In this document: in pieces, positions 27,089 through 35,714 of the stretch | Numbering within the stretch: position 1 is the stretch's first letter | Layout of the letters: every line of letters begins with the position of its first letter | Origin: Pseudomonas sp. P8_229 | GTDB taxonomy: Bacteria; Pseudomonadota; Gammaproteobacteria; Pseudomonadales; Pseudomonadaceae | Length of the DNA stretch: 64,000 bases | Assembly (NCBI RefSeq): GCF_034008635.1 | Contig: NZ_CP125378.1 | Location: 6,200,501 to 6,264,500 of the forward strand | Direction of reading: 5' to 3' | Notes under the pieces: generated by a model | The model's database searches: none | Told to the model about the DNA's origin: nothing | The model's input: the letters and a program-made list of their open reading frames with translations, nothing else | Position numbers and translations under genes: made by a program

Positions 27089-27122
27089 GTGGTACACTGC
27101 TGACTTTAGTGGCATGTACCAC
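27089..27122. promoter_or_regulatory. Candidate operator and promoter of the KfrA-like gene
   Basis: GTGGTACA (27089-27096) and TGTACCAC (27115-27122) form a perfect 8-bp inverted repeat with centres 26 bp apart. The left arm overlaps TACACT (27093-27098), a plausible -10 box 16 bp from TTTAAC (27071-27076). A repressor bound here would block the KfrA-like gene, 24 bp upstream of its start. The wider gap also contains a CGTACTG (26987-26993)/CAGTACG (27122-27128) inverted pair. Confidence 0.55.
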
Positions 27123-27145
27123 AGTACGAAACGGTAGGAGTTCAC

Positions 27146-28162
27146 ATGGCCCGTGGTGGCGTAAATAAAGCAGTGGTTCAGATAGCGCGCACAGCGATTC
27201 TGGCCCGAGGCGAACACCCCAGCATCGATGCAGTACGCATCGAACTGGGCAATACCGGTTCGAAAACCACGATCCATCGCTATCTGAAGGAGCTGGATGA
27301 CGGCAGCCAGCCGGTCGAAGCGTCCGCAGAACCGATCAACGACGAGCTGACGGCACTGGTCTCGCGCCTCGCTCAACGTCTGAAAGAACAGGCGCAAGAA
27401 CCCATCGAACAGGCCCGCGAGCAATTCGAAGAACAGCGCGAAACGCTGGAAGCGCAATTGAAGCAAGTGCGCCAGGCACTCGAACAACTGGAACAACAAC
27501 ACGATATTCAAGGCGCGGCGCTGGCCAGGGAATCCGGCGCGCTGAACGAAACCCGTTCGATGCTGCAGACCGAGCAAACGCGCAACGCCGGACTGAACCA
27601 GGCGCTGGCCGACTTCGAATTGCGCTTGCAGGACAAAGACGAGCAGATCCGCTCACTGGAAGAAAAGCACCTGCACGCCCGCGATGCGCTGGAGCACTAC
27701 CGCAACGCCACTAAAGAGCAGCGCGAGCAGGAGCAGGCCCGCCACGAAGGGCAGATGCAGCAACTGCAGATGGAACTGCGTCAGGCACAACAAAGTGCGC
27801 TGGTGCGTCAGGACGAGATCACCCAGTTGCACCGTGACAACGAACGCCTGCTCACCGAGAACCGTGGCACTCAGCGCGAACTGAGCCTGCTGCAGGATCA
27901 GCTCAAGCACAGCAACCAGCGCCAGGATCAACTGCTGGAACAAGCCAGCCGCGTCGACAGCGAACGCACCCTCCTCCAGGAACGCCTGCGCGTGGCCCTG
28001 CTGGAAAGTCAGACGCTGAAACAGAACGTCGACGAACAGCTGCAGCTCAATCAGTCACTGGAAAAAGAATTGACCAAGACTCAGGCGAGCCTCGAAGACA
28101 GCTTGCGTCTGGCCGCTACCGTTGCGGCAGCGCCAGACACAGCCAAAGCGAAAGACGCTTAA
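27146..28162 (+). CDS. KfrA-like coiled-coil DNA-binding protein
   Basis: A 338-residue protein. Residues about 1-50 ([20 protein letters not shown], then [10 protein letters not shown]) match the KfrA N-terminal DNA-binding domain known from plasmid partition-associated proteins. Almost everything from residue 60 to 325 is Gln/Glu/Arg/Leu-rich heptad repeat, predicting a very long coiled coil. KfrA proteins bind their own promoters and are thought to help plasmid segregation. Here the gene is chromosomal, paired head-to-head with a tyrosine recombinase across 177 bp, and tail-to-tail with gor, sharing the bases TTAA of both stop codons. Confidence 0.85.
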   Translation: MARGGVNKAVVQIARTAILARGEHPSIDAVRIELGNTGSKTTIHRYLKELDDGSQPVEASAEPINDELTALVSRLAQRLKEQAQEPIEQAREQFEEQRETLEAQLKQVRQALEQLEQQHDIQGAALARESGALNETRSMLQTEQTRNAGLNQALADFELRLQDKDEQIRSLEEKHLHARDALEHYRNATKEQREQEQARHEGQMQQLQMELRQAQQSALVRQDEITQLHRDNERLLTENRGTQRELSLLQDQLKHSNQRQDQLLEQASRVDSERTLLQERLRVALLESQTLKQNVDEQLQLNQSLEKELTKTQASLEDSLRLAATVAAAPDTAKAKDA

Positions 28163-29517
28163 GCGCCGACCGGTGTACGCATCGTGACGAACTCTTCGGC
28201 GGCCGTCGGGTGAACCCCGATCGTGTCGTCGAAGTCACGTTTGGTGGCGCCGGCCTTCAGGGCGATCGCCAGGCCTTGCACGATTTCCCCGGCATCAGGG
28301 CCGACCATGTGGCAGCCGAGCACCTTGTCAGTCTTGGCGTCGACCACCAGCTTCATCAGGGTTTTCTCCTGACACTCGGTCAGAGTCAACTTCATCGGGC
28401 GGAAGCGGCTCTCGAAAATCACCACCTCGTGACCCGCGCCACGCGCCTCTTCTTCGGTCAGGCCGACAGTGCCGATGTTCGGCAGGCTGAACACTGCCGT
28501 CGGAATCATCTTGTAATCCACCGGACGGTATTGCTCAGGCTTGAACAACCGACGCGCCACCGCCATGCCTTCAGCCAGTGCCACTGGCGTCAGTTGCACG
28601 CGACCGATCACATCGCCCAACGCCAGAATCGACGGCTCGCCGGTCTGGTATTGCTCGTCGACCTTGATGAAGCCCTTGTCGGTGAGCTGCACATCGGTGT
28701 TTTCCAGGCCCAGGTTGTCGAGCATCGGACGGCGACCGGTGGCGTAGAACACACAGTCGGCTTCCAGCACGCGGCCATCCTGGAGGGTCGTTTTCAGGCT
28801 GCCGTCAGGCTGTTTGTCGATACGCGCGATGTCGGCATTGAATTGCAGATCCATGCCGCGCTTGGTCAGCTCTTCCTGCAGATGCTTGCGCACCGAGCCA
28901 TCGAAACCGCGCAGGAACAGATCGCCGCGATACAGCAGCGTGGTGTGCGCACCCAGACCGTGGAAAATCCCGGCGAACTCGACCGCGATGTAACCGCCAC
29001 CGACCACCAGTACACGTTTCGGCAGCTCTTTGAGGAAGAACGCCTGATTGGAAGTGATCGCGTGCTCGTGCCCTGGAATCTCGGGAATCTGCGGCCAGCC
29101 GCCGGTAGCGATCAGGATGTTTTTCGCGGTGAAGCGCTCACCGTTGACCTCGACCTCATGCGGGCCGACGATCTTCGCGTGCGCCTCGTGCAGGGTCACG
29201 CCGCTGTTGACCAGCAGGTTGCGATAAATGCCGTTGAGGCGATTGATCTCGCGGTCCTTGTTGGCGATCAGGGTCGCCCAGTCGAAATCCGCTTCACCCA
29301 GGCTCCAGCCGAAACCGGACGCCTGCTCGAAGTCTTCAGCAAAATGCGCGCCGTACACCAGCAGTTTCTTCGGCACACAGCCGACGTTGACGCAGGTGCC
29401 ACCCAGGTAACGACTCTCGGCCACCGCCACTTTCGCGCCGAAACCGGCAGCAAAGCGCGCCGCGCGTACACCGCCGGAACCGGCACCAATCACATAAAGG
29501 TCAAAATCGTAGGCCAT
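28159..29517 (-). CDS. gor: Glutathione reductase
   Basis: A 452-residue FAD-containing disulfide reductase that regenerates glutathione with NADPH. It shows the FAD motif [14 protein letters not shown] (about residue 12), the redox-active disulfide [13 protein letters not shown] (about 39), the NADP-binding region [17 protein letters not shown] (about 173) and the C-terminal catalytic HPTAAEE (about 437). All residues needed for activity are present. It overlaps the KfrA-like gene by a few bases at the 3' ends. The location next to ahpCF groups peroxide-defence genes within 6 kb, though each appears separately transcribed. Confidence 0.95.
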   Translation of the reverse strand: MAYDFDLYVIGAGSGGVRAARFAAGFGAKVAVAESRYLGGTCVNVGCVPKKLLVYGAHFAEDFEQASGFGWSLGEADFDWATLIANKDREINRLNGIYRNLLVNSGVTLHEAHAKIVGPHEVEVNGERFTAKNILIATGGWPQIPEIPGHEHAITSNQAFFLKELPKRVLVVGGGYIAVEFAGIFHGLGAHTTLLYRGDLFLRGFDGSVRKHLQEELTKRGMDLQFNADIARIDKQPDGSLKTTLQDGRVLEADCVFYATGRRPMLDNLGLENTDVQLTDKGFIKVDEQYQTGEPSILALGDVIGRVQLTPVALAEGMAVARRLFKPEQYRPVDYKMIPTAVFSLPNIGTVGLTEEEARGAGHEVVIFESRFRPMKLTLTECQEKTLMKLVVDAKTDKVLGCHMVGPDAGEIVQGLAIALKAGATKRDFDDTIGVHPTAAEEFVTMRTPVGA

Positions 29518-29619
29518 TTCTATCTCCTCGGCAGGCCATCAGCATACCCGCAGCGCTCCATTGGGCAAGCGCTGTGCGCAGCTTTTCAGCCTGACAGGCG
29601 ATTCCGGGAAACATCTCCA

Positions 29620-29638
29620 GATAATAATATTTCTCGTT
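29620..29638 (+). promoter_or_regulatory. Fur-box-like site upstream of TonB receptor
   Basis: GATAATAATATTTCTCGTT agrees with the 19-bp Fur consensus at 12 positions, including the complete left half GATAAT. It lies 77 bp before the receptor start, a position suited to iron repression. Confidence 0.55.
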
Positions 29639-29714
29639 TGATACTAAATCGCCGGGCTGCACCTCGTCTTTGAACCAACGGATTTTTTCTCTCGAAGACA
29701 AGGAGTCGGCTGCG

Positions 29715-31961
29715 ATGTTCGCGCCCATCACCCGTTCCATGACCCTCATTTTCGGCCTGTGCAGTGCTGCGTTGAGCCCCGACCTGCTGGCTGAAACCGA
29801 CCCTGAAACAGCGCCACAATCCGCCACCCAGGCAGTGGAACTGGCGGCCACCAGCGTCAGCGCCGAGGGCCTGGGCATCAACACCGAGAACAGCAACGCC
29901 TACACCACCGGCGCGATGAGCACAGCAACGCGGATGAACCTGTCGATCAAGGAAACCCCGCAGTCGGTGTCCGTGGTCACGCGTCAGCAAATGGACGATT
30001 TCAAACTCGGTACATTGTCCGAGGCCATGAGCCAGACCACCGGCATCGTCGTGCAGCACAACGACTCGGACCGGGTCAGCTACTCGGCGCGCGGTTACCC
30101 GATCAACAACTTCCAGATCGACGGAATGCTCAATACCTTCGGGCGGATGAAGTCGGACTCGGACACCATCATCTATGACCGCATCGAAGTCGTACGCGGC
30201 GCGACCGGGCTTACCACTGGCGCGGGCGATCCTTCGGCGACGATCAACATGGTGCGCAAACGTCCAACCGCCCGGTTGCAAGCGCTGGCCGGTGTCAGCG
30301 GCGGCAGCTATGACGATTACTACAGCTACGTCGATGTCGGCGGGCCGCTGGCGTTCGATGGACGCCTGCGCGGGCGCACGGTGCTGGCCTATCGCGACAG
30401 CCAGTCGTTCCGCGACAAATACGCGCTGCAACGCGAGGTCGGCTACGGCATCCTCGAGGCCGACCTGAGCGAATCCACGGTCCTCGCCGTCGGTTATGAC
30501 TATCAGGACAAGCAGGTCCAGGGCACCTCCTGGGGCACCGTGCCGTACTGGAATGCCGACGGCAGCAAGGCTGGCCTGGGTCGTTCGACCAACATGGCGA
30601 CGCCCTGGAGTTCCTGGCCACTGAAAGACAGGACCGCGTTCGCCACGCTTGACCAGCAACTGGGCCATGGCTGGAAACTGAAGGCCGCCTACACCCATCG
30701 CGAAAGTGATGTCGACGGCAAGATCTATTACGGCGGCGCAGGTTTTCCCGAGGCCGACCGCAGCGGCATGACGGCGTACAAGGGGCACATGCTCGGTACA
30801 CAGAAGATGGAAGTGTACGACGTCAACCTGGCGGGACCGTACCAACTGTTGGGTCGCGAACACGAGTTGATGTTCGGCTACGGTGAGGCACAAAACCGTT
30901 CGAGTTCGCCCTACGCTTTCGATGCGCCGCAGGCTGCCGGCTACAGCAATATCCGCGACTGGAAATACATGAGCGATATCGCCAAATTCGCCGATACCGT
31001 TACCGGCCTGCCGGGTTCACATGGCATAACCCGGCAAAAAGCCGGTTATCTCGCGACCCGCCTGAGCCTGACCGATGAACTGCACGCCGTGCTCGGCAGC
31101 CGCTATGGCAGTTGGGAGGAGTCGAACACCGATTACTACTATGACGAGCAGCAAAAGCCCGCCACTACCAAAACCACCCATCAACGCCAGAACGCTATCT
31201 GGACGCCCTACGCAGGTCTGCTGTATGACCTGACGCCGGAGTACACGGTGTACGTCAGCTACACCGACATTTTCAAACCGCAGAGCGCTCGCGACAGCAG
31301 CCGCAACTACCTCGATCCGGTGGTTGGCAGTAACTACGAACTGGGGCTCAAGGGCAGCCTGCTCGAGGAGCGCCTCAACCTCACGGCAGCGCTGTTCTGG
31401 AGCAAGCAGGACAACGTCGCCGAACGTGACAACTCGGTGCCTCCGGACCCGGTGACCGGCGAGGAGTTTTTCAAATCCGGTGGCAAGGGCAGCAAGGTCA
31501 ATGGCTTTGAGGCGGAAGTCTCCGGCGAAGTCCTCGACGGCTGGAACATGACCGCCGGCTATACCTACACCCACTCCGTCGATGGTAAAAAGCAACGCAG
31601 CAATACTACTCAGCCGCTGAACATGCTGCGGCTGTCCACGGCCTATCGCCTGCCGGGCAACTGGCACGCGTTGACCGTGGGCGGCGCGGTGAACTGGCAA
31701 AGCGATGTCTATGGCAGTGCCAGCCGCCCGATCGGTCGCGGTGCCAACGGCCGGATCATCACCGAACGTGCGCGGATCAATCAGGACGCCTACACCGTGG
31801 TCAAGCTGATGTCGCGCTATGAGTTCGACAAACACCTGTCGGCGTCGCTGAACGTCGATAACCTGTTCGACAAGAAGTATTACGACAATGTCGGCTTCTA
31901 CAACGGCGTGTACTGGGGCGATCCGCGCACGGTGACGCTGAGCCTGGACTGGAAGCTCTGA
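29715..31961 (+). CDS. TonB-dependent siderophore receptor
   Basis: A 748-residue outer-membrane receptor with a signal peptide (about residues 1-27, ending LLA-E), an N-terminal TonB-box-like ELAATSVSAE, a plug domain (about 70-180: IKETPQSVSVVTRQQMDD, VEVVRGATGL-type motif) and a 22-strand barrel ending in a terminal aromatic-rich strand (TVTLSLDWKL). It belongs to the FpvA/FoxA/FecA-like family but lacks the long N-terminal signalling extension, so it should not act through a FecR partner. ATG 29715 follows AAGGAG; an in-frame ATG at 29670 is rejected because the signal peptide begins later. The siderophore cannot be named. Confidence 0.92.
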   Translation: MFAPITRSMTLIFGLCSAALSPDLLAETDPETAPQSATQAVELAATSVSAEGLGINTENSNAYTTGAMSTATRMNLSIKETPQSVSVVTRQQMDDFKLGTLSEAMSQTTGIVVQHNDSDRVSYSARGYPINNFQIDGMLNTFGRMKSDSDTIIYDRIEVVRGATGLTTGAGDPSATINMVRKRPTARLQALAGVSGGSYDDYYSYVDVGGPLAFDGRLRGRTVLAYRDSQSFRDKYALQREVGYGILEADLSESTVLAVGYDYQDKQVQGTSWGTVPYWNADGSKAGLGRSTNMATPWSSWPLKDRTAFATLDQQLGHGWKLKAAYTHRESDVDGKIYYGGAGFPEADRSGMTAYKGHMLGTQKMEVYDVNLAGPYQLLGREHELMFGYGEAQNRSSSPYAFDAPQAAGYSNIRDWKYMSDIAKFADTVTGLPGSHGITRQKAGYLATRLSLTDELHAVLGSRYGSWEESNTDYYYDEQQKPATTKTTHQRQNAIWTPYAGLLYDLTPEYTVYVSYTDIFKPQSARDSSRNYLDPVVGSNYELGLKGSLLEERLNLTAALFWSKQDNVAERDNSVPPDPVTGEEFFKSGGKGSKVNGFEAEVSGEVLDGWNMTAGYTYTHSVDGKKQRSNTTQPLNMLRLSTAYRLPGNWHALTVGGAVNWQSDVYGSASRPIGRGANGRIITERARINQDAYTVVKLMSRYEFDKHLSASLNVDNLFDKKYYDNVGFYNGVYWGDPRTVTLSLDWKL

Positions 31962-31977
31962 CTGATCCGTTCAAACA

Positions 31978-32030
31978 AAACCCTGTGGTGAAGGGATTCA
32001 TCCCCGATGGGTCGCCAAGCGGCCCCAATC
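31978..32030. repeat. REP element, GTGAGGGGATTCATCCCC family, single copy
   Basis: A single arm with its internal hairpin AAGGGATTCATCCCC and the GGGTCGCCAAGCGGCCCC stem. Same family as 9768-9894 and 38793-38901, but here without an inverted partner. Confidence 0.7.
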
Positions 32031-32163
32031 TCCGATGACACGCAATGCGTCACCAACCCCCTCGCCGCTGCTGTTAACCCCGAGTTAATTCACGCTGGGG
32101 ACACTGCGCCCCGAGATCTGCTTCATGGACGAACGGCTCCCACGTTTTTCAGTAGGAGGCATC

Positions 32164-32373
32164 ATGAAAACCAGCACCGCCATTCTAGCCGGGCTACTCG
32201 CCCTCGGTTCCGCCAGCGCCTTTGCCGAGGGTGGCGCCGAACGCATGCGGCATTACTACGACAACTTCCCGGTCCACCCCGCGCAAAGCGAGCAGCAGAC
32301 CGAAGCCAAAACGGTGGAACTGAAGGTTCCGGACGATCAGACCGCGCAAATCACCGAGTCTTATCGCCACTGA
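32164..32373 (+). CDS. Small secreted protein
   Basis: A 69-residue protein with a signal peptide (MKTSTAILAGLLALGSASAF, cleavage after AFA, about residue 22). The mature part is 47 residues, hydrophilic, with two Glu/Gln-rich stretches and no cysteine. AGGAGG lies just upstream at ideal spacing, and a strong terminator follows, so it is a real monocistronic gene. I do not recognise the family; it resembles other short Pseudomonas periplasmic proteins of unknown role. Confidence 0.8.
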   Translation: MKTSTAILAGLLALGSASAFAEGGAERMRHYYDNFPVHPAQSEQQTEAKTVELKVPDDQTAQITESYRH

Positions 32374-32432
32374 TTCAACGAGCAACCGATGGACCTCCGA
32401 TGGCTCCGCTCTGGCCTCGGAGACGACAGTTG

Positions 32433-32459
32433 GGCGCCCTGTCCGGGCGCCTTTTTTTA
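32433..32459 (+). terminator. Terminator of the small secreted protein gene
   Basis: GGCGCCC/GGGCGCC stem with a TGTCC loop followed by seven T residues. It lies directly against the end of the convergent GNAT gene. Confidence 0.92.
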
Positions 32460-32954
32460 TGCCTGCAGATCCTTGATCCAGAACAGCATGCGGCCGTGCT
32501 CCGGGTTGAACATCCCAGGGGCGAAACCGAACTTGCGGTAGGCATTCTGCGCCACCTCGTTGCCTTCGAGCACTTCGAGGGTGATTTTGCAGCAGCCGCG
32601 CTGACGGCAGATTTCCTCGACCTTGCGCAGCATTTTCTGGCTCAGCCCGAGACCGCGAAATTTCGCCACCACCGCCACGTCGTGGACATTGACCAGCGGT
32701 TTGCAGGCAAACGTCGAGAAGCCTTCAAAGCAGTTCACCAACCCTGCCGGCTCACCGCCAACAAAAGCCAGCACACTGAAGGCATGGGGTCGGCGCGCCA
32801 GTTCTTCGGGCACGCGGCGCAGCAGTTCGGGGGCAAGCGAATGAGCGCCACCCATGGGGTCTTCTGCGTAGTGATTGAGCACGATGCCGATCGCTTCGGC
32901 GTGCAGTGGATTGGTGTAACTGGCTTGCAGCACAAGAATTTCTGCGGAATCCAT
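32457..32954 (-). CDS. GNAT-family N-acetyltransferase
   Basis: A 165-residue acetyltransferase. The acetyl-CoA-binding motif A is seen as VNVHDVAVVAKFRGLGLSQK (about residue 88), with the R/Q-x-x-G-x-G/A-type loop as KFRGLGLS, and the following LEVLEGNEVAQNAYRKFGF is a typical GNAT C-terminal part. Two ATG codons are two triplets apart (32960 and 32954). The second is preferred, since GGGGATGG then lies at workable spacing. Substrate unknown. The convergent small secreted protein gene ends against it. Confidence 0.88.
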   Translation of the reverse strand: MDSAEILVLQASYTNPLHAEAIGIVLNHYAEDPMGGAHSLAPELLRRVPEELARRPHAFSVLAFVGGEPAGLVNCFEGFSTFACKPLVNVHDVAVVAKFRGLGLSQKMLRKVEEICRQRGCCKITLEVLEGNEVAQNAYRKFGFAPGMFNPEHGRMLFWIKDLQA

Positions 32955-33081
32955 TTCCATCCCCGATCATGACCCCGGCGTGCAAGGTGCGCACCTGAAA
33001 GGCTGTTCGACCATAACGCGAGGCTGATTCAACCCACAACCTCAAAGATGAAAAACATCCGTGAGGAAAGATGTCGGTTGC

Positions 33082-33663
33082 TCAATGCCCCCAGACCAGC
33101 TCTTCGGTCCAGCCCAGTTCAGCAAAATCCTGAGCGCGCAATCCACTTTCGCCAGCGCAGAAAAACTCGTCCAGTTGCGGCGGTTTGACCGAAGTCGCGC
33201 TGAGCATCGCGTGCACTTGGCCGCGATGATGGATCTGGTGCTCGAACAGATGCGAGACCATGCGCAGGCGAGTGTCGTGCTGCGGCGTTTCCCGGGCGAT
33301 GGTGACGATTCGTCCCAGATCGGCATCGCGCAGTTGTTCGCAATAGGCGATCAGCCGTCGGTCCACGTGCGCCTGCTCCTCGCGCAGCGCTGTGGCCTCG
33401 GTAAACGGCTCATCACGATTGAAAAAAACATAGCAATCGGGACGCGGCTCGGCGCCGCGCAACTCGCGTTCCAGCGCATCGACGTAGAACCAGTCGCAGG
33501 TGAGGATGTGATTGAGGGTGAGGCGGATGCTCGGAAAGAAGCTCGCTCGCGGCGCCGCCAGAGCCTCAGCGTCAAGCTGGCCCCAGGCTTTGCCGAGGCG
33601 ATGATTGGCCCACGCGTTCTGGTAGGCCATGGTCAGTAAATGATGAGACAGCGGTTGGCTCAT
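33082..33663 (-). CDS. DinB-family protein
   Basis: A 193-residue DinB/YfiT-like four-helix protein. The metal-binding histidine pattern is visible: His in RLTLNHILTCDWFYVD (about residue 51) and the HQIHHRGQVH motif (about 142-151). Members include thiol-dependent transferases and hydrolases, but many have no known function. It lies 17 bp after zapE in the same orientation and may be cotranscribed with it. Confidence 0.87.
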   Translation of the reverse strand: MSQPLSHHLLTMAYQNAWANHRLGKAWGQLDAEALAAPRASFFPSIRLTLNHILTCDWFYVDALERELRGAEPRPDCYVFFNRDEPFTEATALREEQAHVDRRLIAYCEQLRDADLGRIVTIARETPQHDTRLRMVSHLFEHQIHHRGQVHAMLSATSVKPPQLDEFFCAGESGLRAQDFAELGWTEELVWGH

Positions 33664-33680
33664 GCTCGCGCCCTCTTCGC

Positions 33681-34799
33681 TCAGGATTCGGCAAAACGCT
33701 GCAGTTGCATCTCCTGCAGACGGCTGAGGGTGCGGCGGAACGGGAATTCCAGATAACCCTCGGTGTACAGCGCCTCCATCGGTACCTGGGCCTCGATGTA
33801 CAGCGGGACTTTACGGTCGTAACACTCGTCCACCAACGCAATGAAGCGACGCACACCGTCGTCGTGTACCGACAATTGCGGCAATTCGCGGTCACCGGCC
33901 ACCACCTGCGCCGAGCCGTCTTCCGTACCGCGAGCGATGCGCCCCTCGCGTTTCTGTGCGCTGAGGTTCGGCACCTCGCTCAACAGGATAGACCGATAGC
34001 GGTCGCACAGGGCGATGAAGTCCATGGCGGCAAACGGTTGCTCGCAGAGATCGGCATAGCGGCACCAGAGCACCGATTCGCTGGCCTGCACCACGTTCAA
34101 TGTCCGATGCCCGACAGACACCGGCAGAGCGCTGGCGGGTTGCCCGGCGTTGAGTGAGTGGAAGACCGGCTCCAGCGCACTGGCCTGCCCCGGCACAGCG
34201 ACAAAATAACGCTGCTGCCCCGCGCCCGGATGCAGGCGGTGATCCTCGGCACCGTTCACCGCCACCACCTGCATGTGCGCCTTGATCGCGGTAATCGCCG
34301 GAACGAAACGATCGCGGTTGAAGCCGTCGGCGTACAGCTCATCCGGCGGCAGGTTGGAGGTGCAGACCACCACCACGCCTTCGTCGAACATCACCTGAAA
34401 CAGTCGACCGAGGATGATCGCGTCGCCGATGTCATTGACGAACAGTTCGTCAAAACACAGCACCCGCACTTCGGCCGCCAGCTCTTTGGCCAGCGCCCGC
34501 AGCGGGTCGGCAATTCCGGTCAACTGGAACGAGCGCTGGTGCACCCAGCCCATGAAGTGATGAAAGTGCTGACGCCGGGCCGGCACCCGCAGGCTCTGAT
34601 AGAACTGATCCATCAACCAGGTCTTGCCACGCCCGACCGGGCCCCACAAGTACACGCCAGTGACCGAACGAGCACCAGCGTGCAAGGCTTCATGGCATTT
34701 CTGTAACGCCCAGACCGCGTGCTCCTGGGCTTCATCCTGAATGAAGCCCTTGTGCTCGATCGCGTGTTGCCAGGCGCTTAAAGGAGAGTCGAAAGTCAT
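33681..34799 (-). CDS. zapE: ZapE, AFG1-like cell-division ATPase
   Basis: A 372-residue P-loop ATPase of the AFG1/LACE1 family. Walker A is GPVGRGKTW (about residue 53) and Walker B is VLCFDELFVNDIGD (about 113). In E. coli ZapE joins the division ring late and is needed for growth under heat or low oxygen. Length matches. Bacteria often carry this gene near cell-envelope genes; here it is first in a short two-gene unit with the DinB-family gene. Confidence 0.92.
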   Translation of the reverse strand: MTFDSPLSAWQHAIEHKGFIQDEAQEHAVWALQKCHEALHAGARSVTGVYLWGPVGRGKTWLMDQFYQSLRVPARRQHFHHFMGWVHQRSFQLTGIADPLRALAKELAAEVRVLCFDELFVNDIGDAIILGRLFQVMFDEGVVVVCTSNLPPDELYADGFNRDRFVPAITAIKAHMQVVAVNGAEDHRLHPGAGQQRYFVAVPGQASALEPVFHSLNAGQPASALPVSVGHRTLNVVQASESVLWCRYADLCEQPFAAMDFIALCDRYRSILLSEVPNLSAQKREGRIARGTEDGSAQVVAGDRELPQLSVHDDGVRRFIALVDECYDRKVPLYIEAQVPMEALYTEGYLEFPFRRTLSRLQEMQLQRFAES

Positions 34800-34858
34800 G
34801 CGCGGCAGTATGCCACGATGTCCCTGAAAGACAGGTGGACTTTTGTGGTGTGTCAGAA

Positions 34859-35714
34859 GTCGACTGTGTGTCTCGCGGCTTCATATCAACGTGTAGCAAC
34901 TGCCTGGAATACAGTCCCTGTGGGAGCGGGCTTGCTCGCGAAGGCGCCGGGTCAGCCGACATCATCGTTGAATGACACACCGCCTTCGTGAGCAAGCCCA
35001 CTCCCACATTGGTTTTTCGGTGTATCAGAGGTCGACTGTGTGTCTCGCAGCCTCACAGCCAATGCTCAAACCGCATGGAATACAGCCCCTGTGGGAGCGG
35101 GCTTGCTCGCGAAGGCGTCGGGTCAGCCGACATCATCGTTGAATGACACACCGCCTTCGTGAGCAAGCCCACTCCCACATTGGTTTTTCGGTGTATCAGA
35201 GGTCGACTTTGTGTCTCGCAGCCTCACAGCCAATGCTCAAACCGCATGGAATACAGCCCCTGTGGGAGCGGGCTTGCTCGCGAAGGCGTCGGGTCAGCCG
35301 ACATCATCGTTGAATGACACACCGCCTTCGTGAGCAAGCCCACTCCCACATTGGTTTTTCGGTGTATCAGAGGTCGACTTTGTGTCTCGCAGCCTCACAG
35401 CCAATGCTCAAACCGCATGGAATACAGCCCCTGTGGGAGCGGGCTTGCTCGCGAAGGCGTCGGGTCAGCCAACATCATCGTTGAATGACACACCGCCTTC
35501 GTGAGCAAGCCCACTCCCACATTGGTTTTTCGGTGTATCAGAGGTCGACTGTGTGTCTCGCAGCCTCACAGCCAATGCTCAAACCGCATGGAATACAGCC
35601 CCTGTGGGAGCGGGCTTGCTCGCGAAGGCGTCGGGTCAGCCAACATCATCGTTGAATGACACACCGCCTTCGCGAGCAAGCCCACTCCCACAGAGGTTTT
35701 GCGGTGTATCAGAG
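34859..35714. repeat. Five tandem ~171-bp repeats, each with a REP pair
   Basis: The motif GTCGACT recurs at 34859, 35031, 35202, 35373 and 35544, with the next boundary at 35715: spacings 172, 171, 171, 171, 171. Units 2-5 differ from each other at only a few bases; unit 1 is more diverged in its first 60 bp. Each unit contains an inverted REP pair (GGAGCGGGCTTGCTCGCG and a complement with CGTGAGCAAGCCCACTCC). Each also carries TCAGAGGTCGAC, which on the minus strand encodes the last residues and stop codon of speB. No gene lies between zapE and speB (34800-35708). Confidence 0.95.

Noticed and set aside
26030..28162. Prophage or integrative element carrying the tyrosine recombinase
   Set aside because: No tRNA, att repeats, phage or transfer genes flank it; both sides are ordinary peroxide-defence genes.
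28210..29673. 487-codon plus-strand frame opposite gor
   Set aside because: A shadow of glutathione reductase: gor carries all catalytic motifs.
34859..35714. Tandem array as a CRISPR
   Set aside because: Units are 171 bp, contiguous, without variable spacers, and contain REP pairs and a speB tail.
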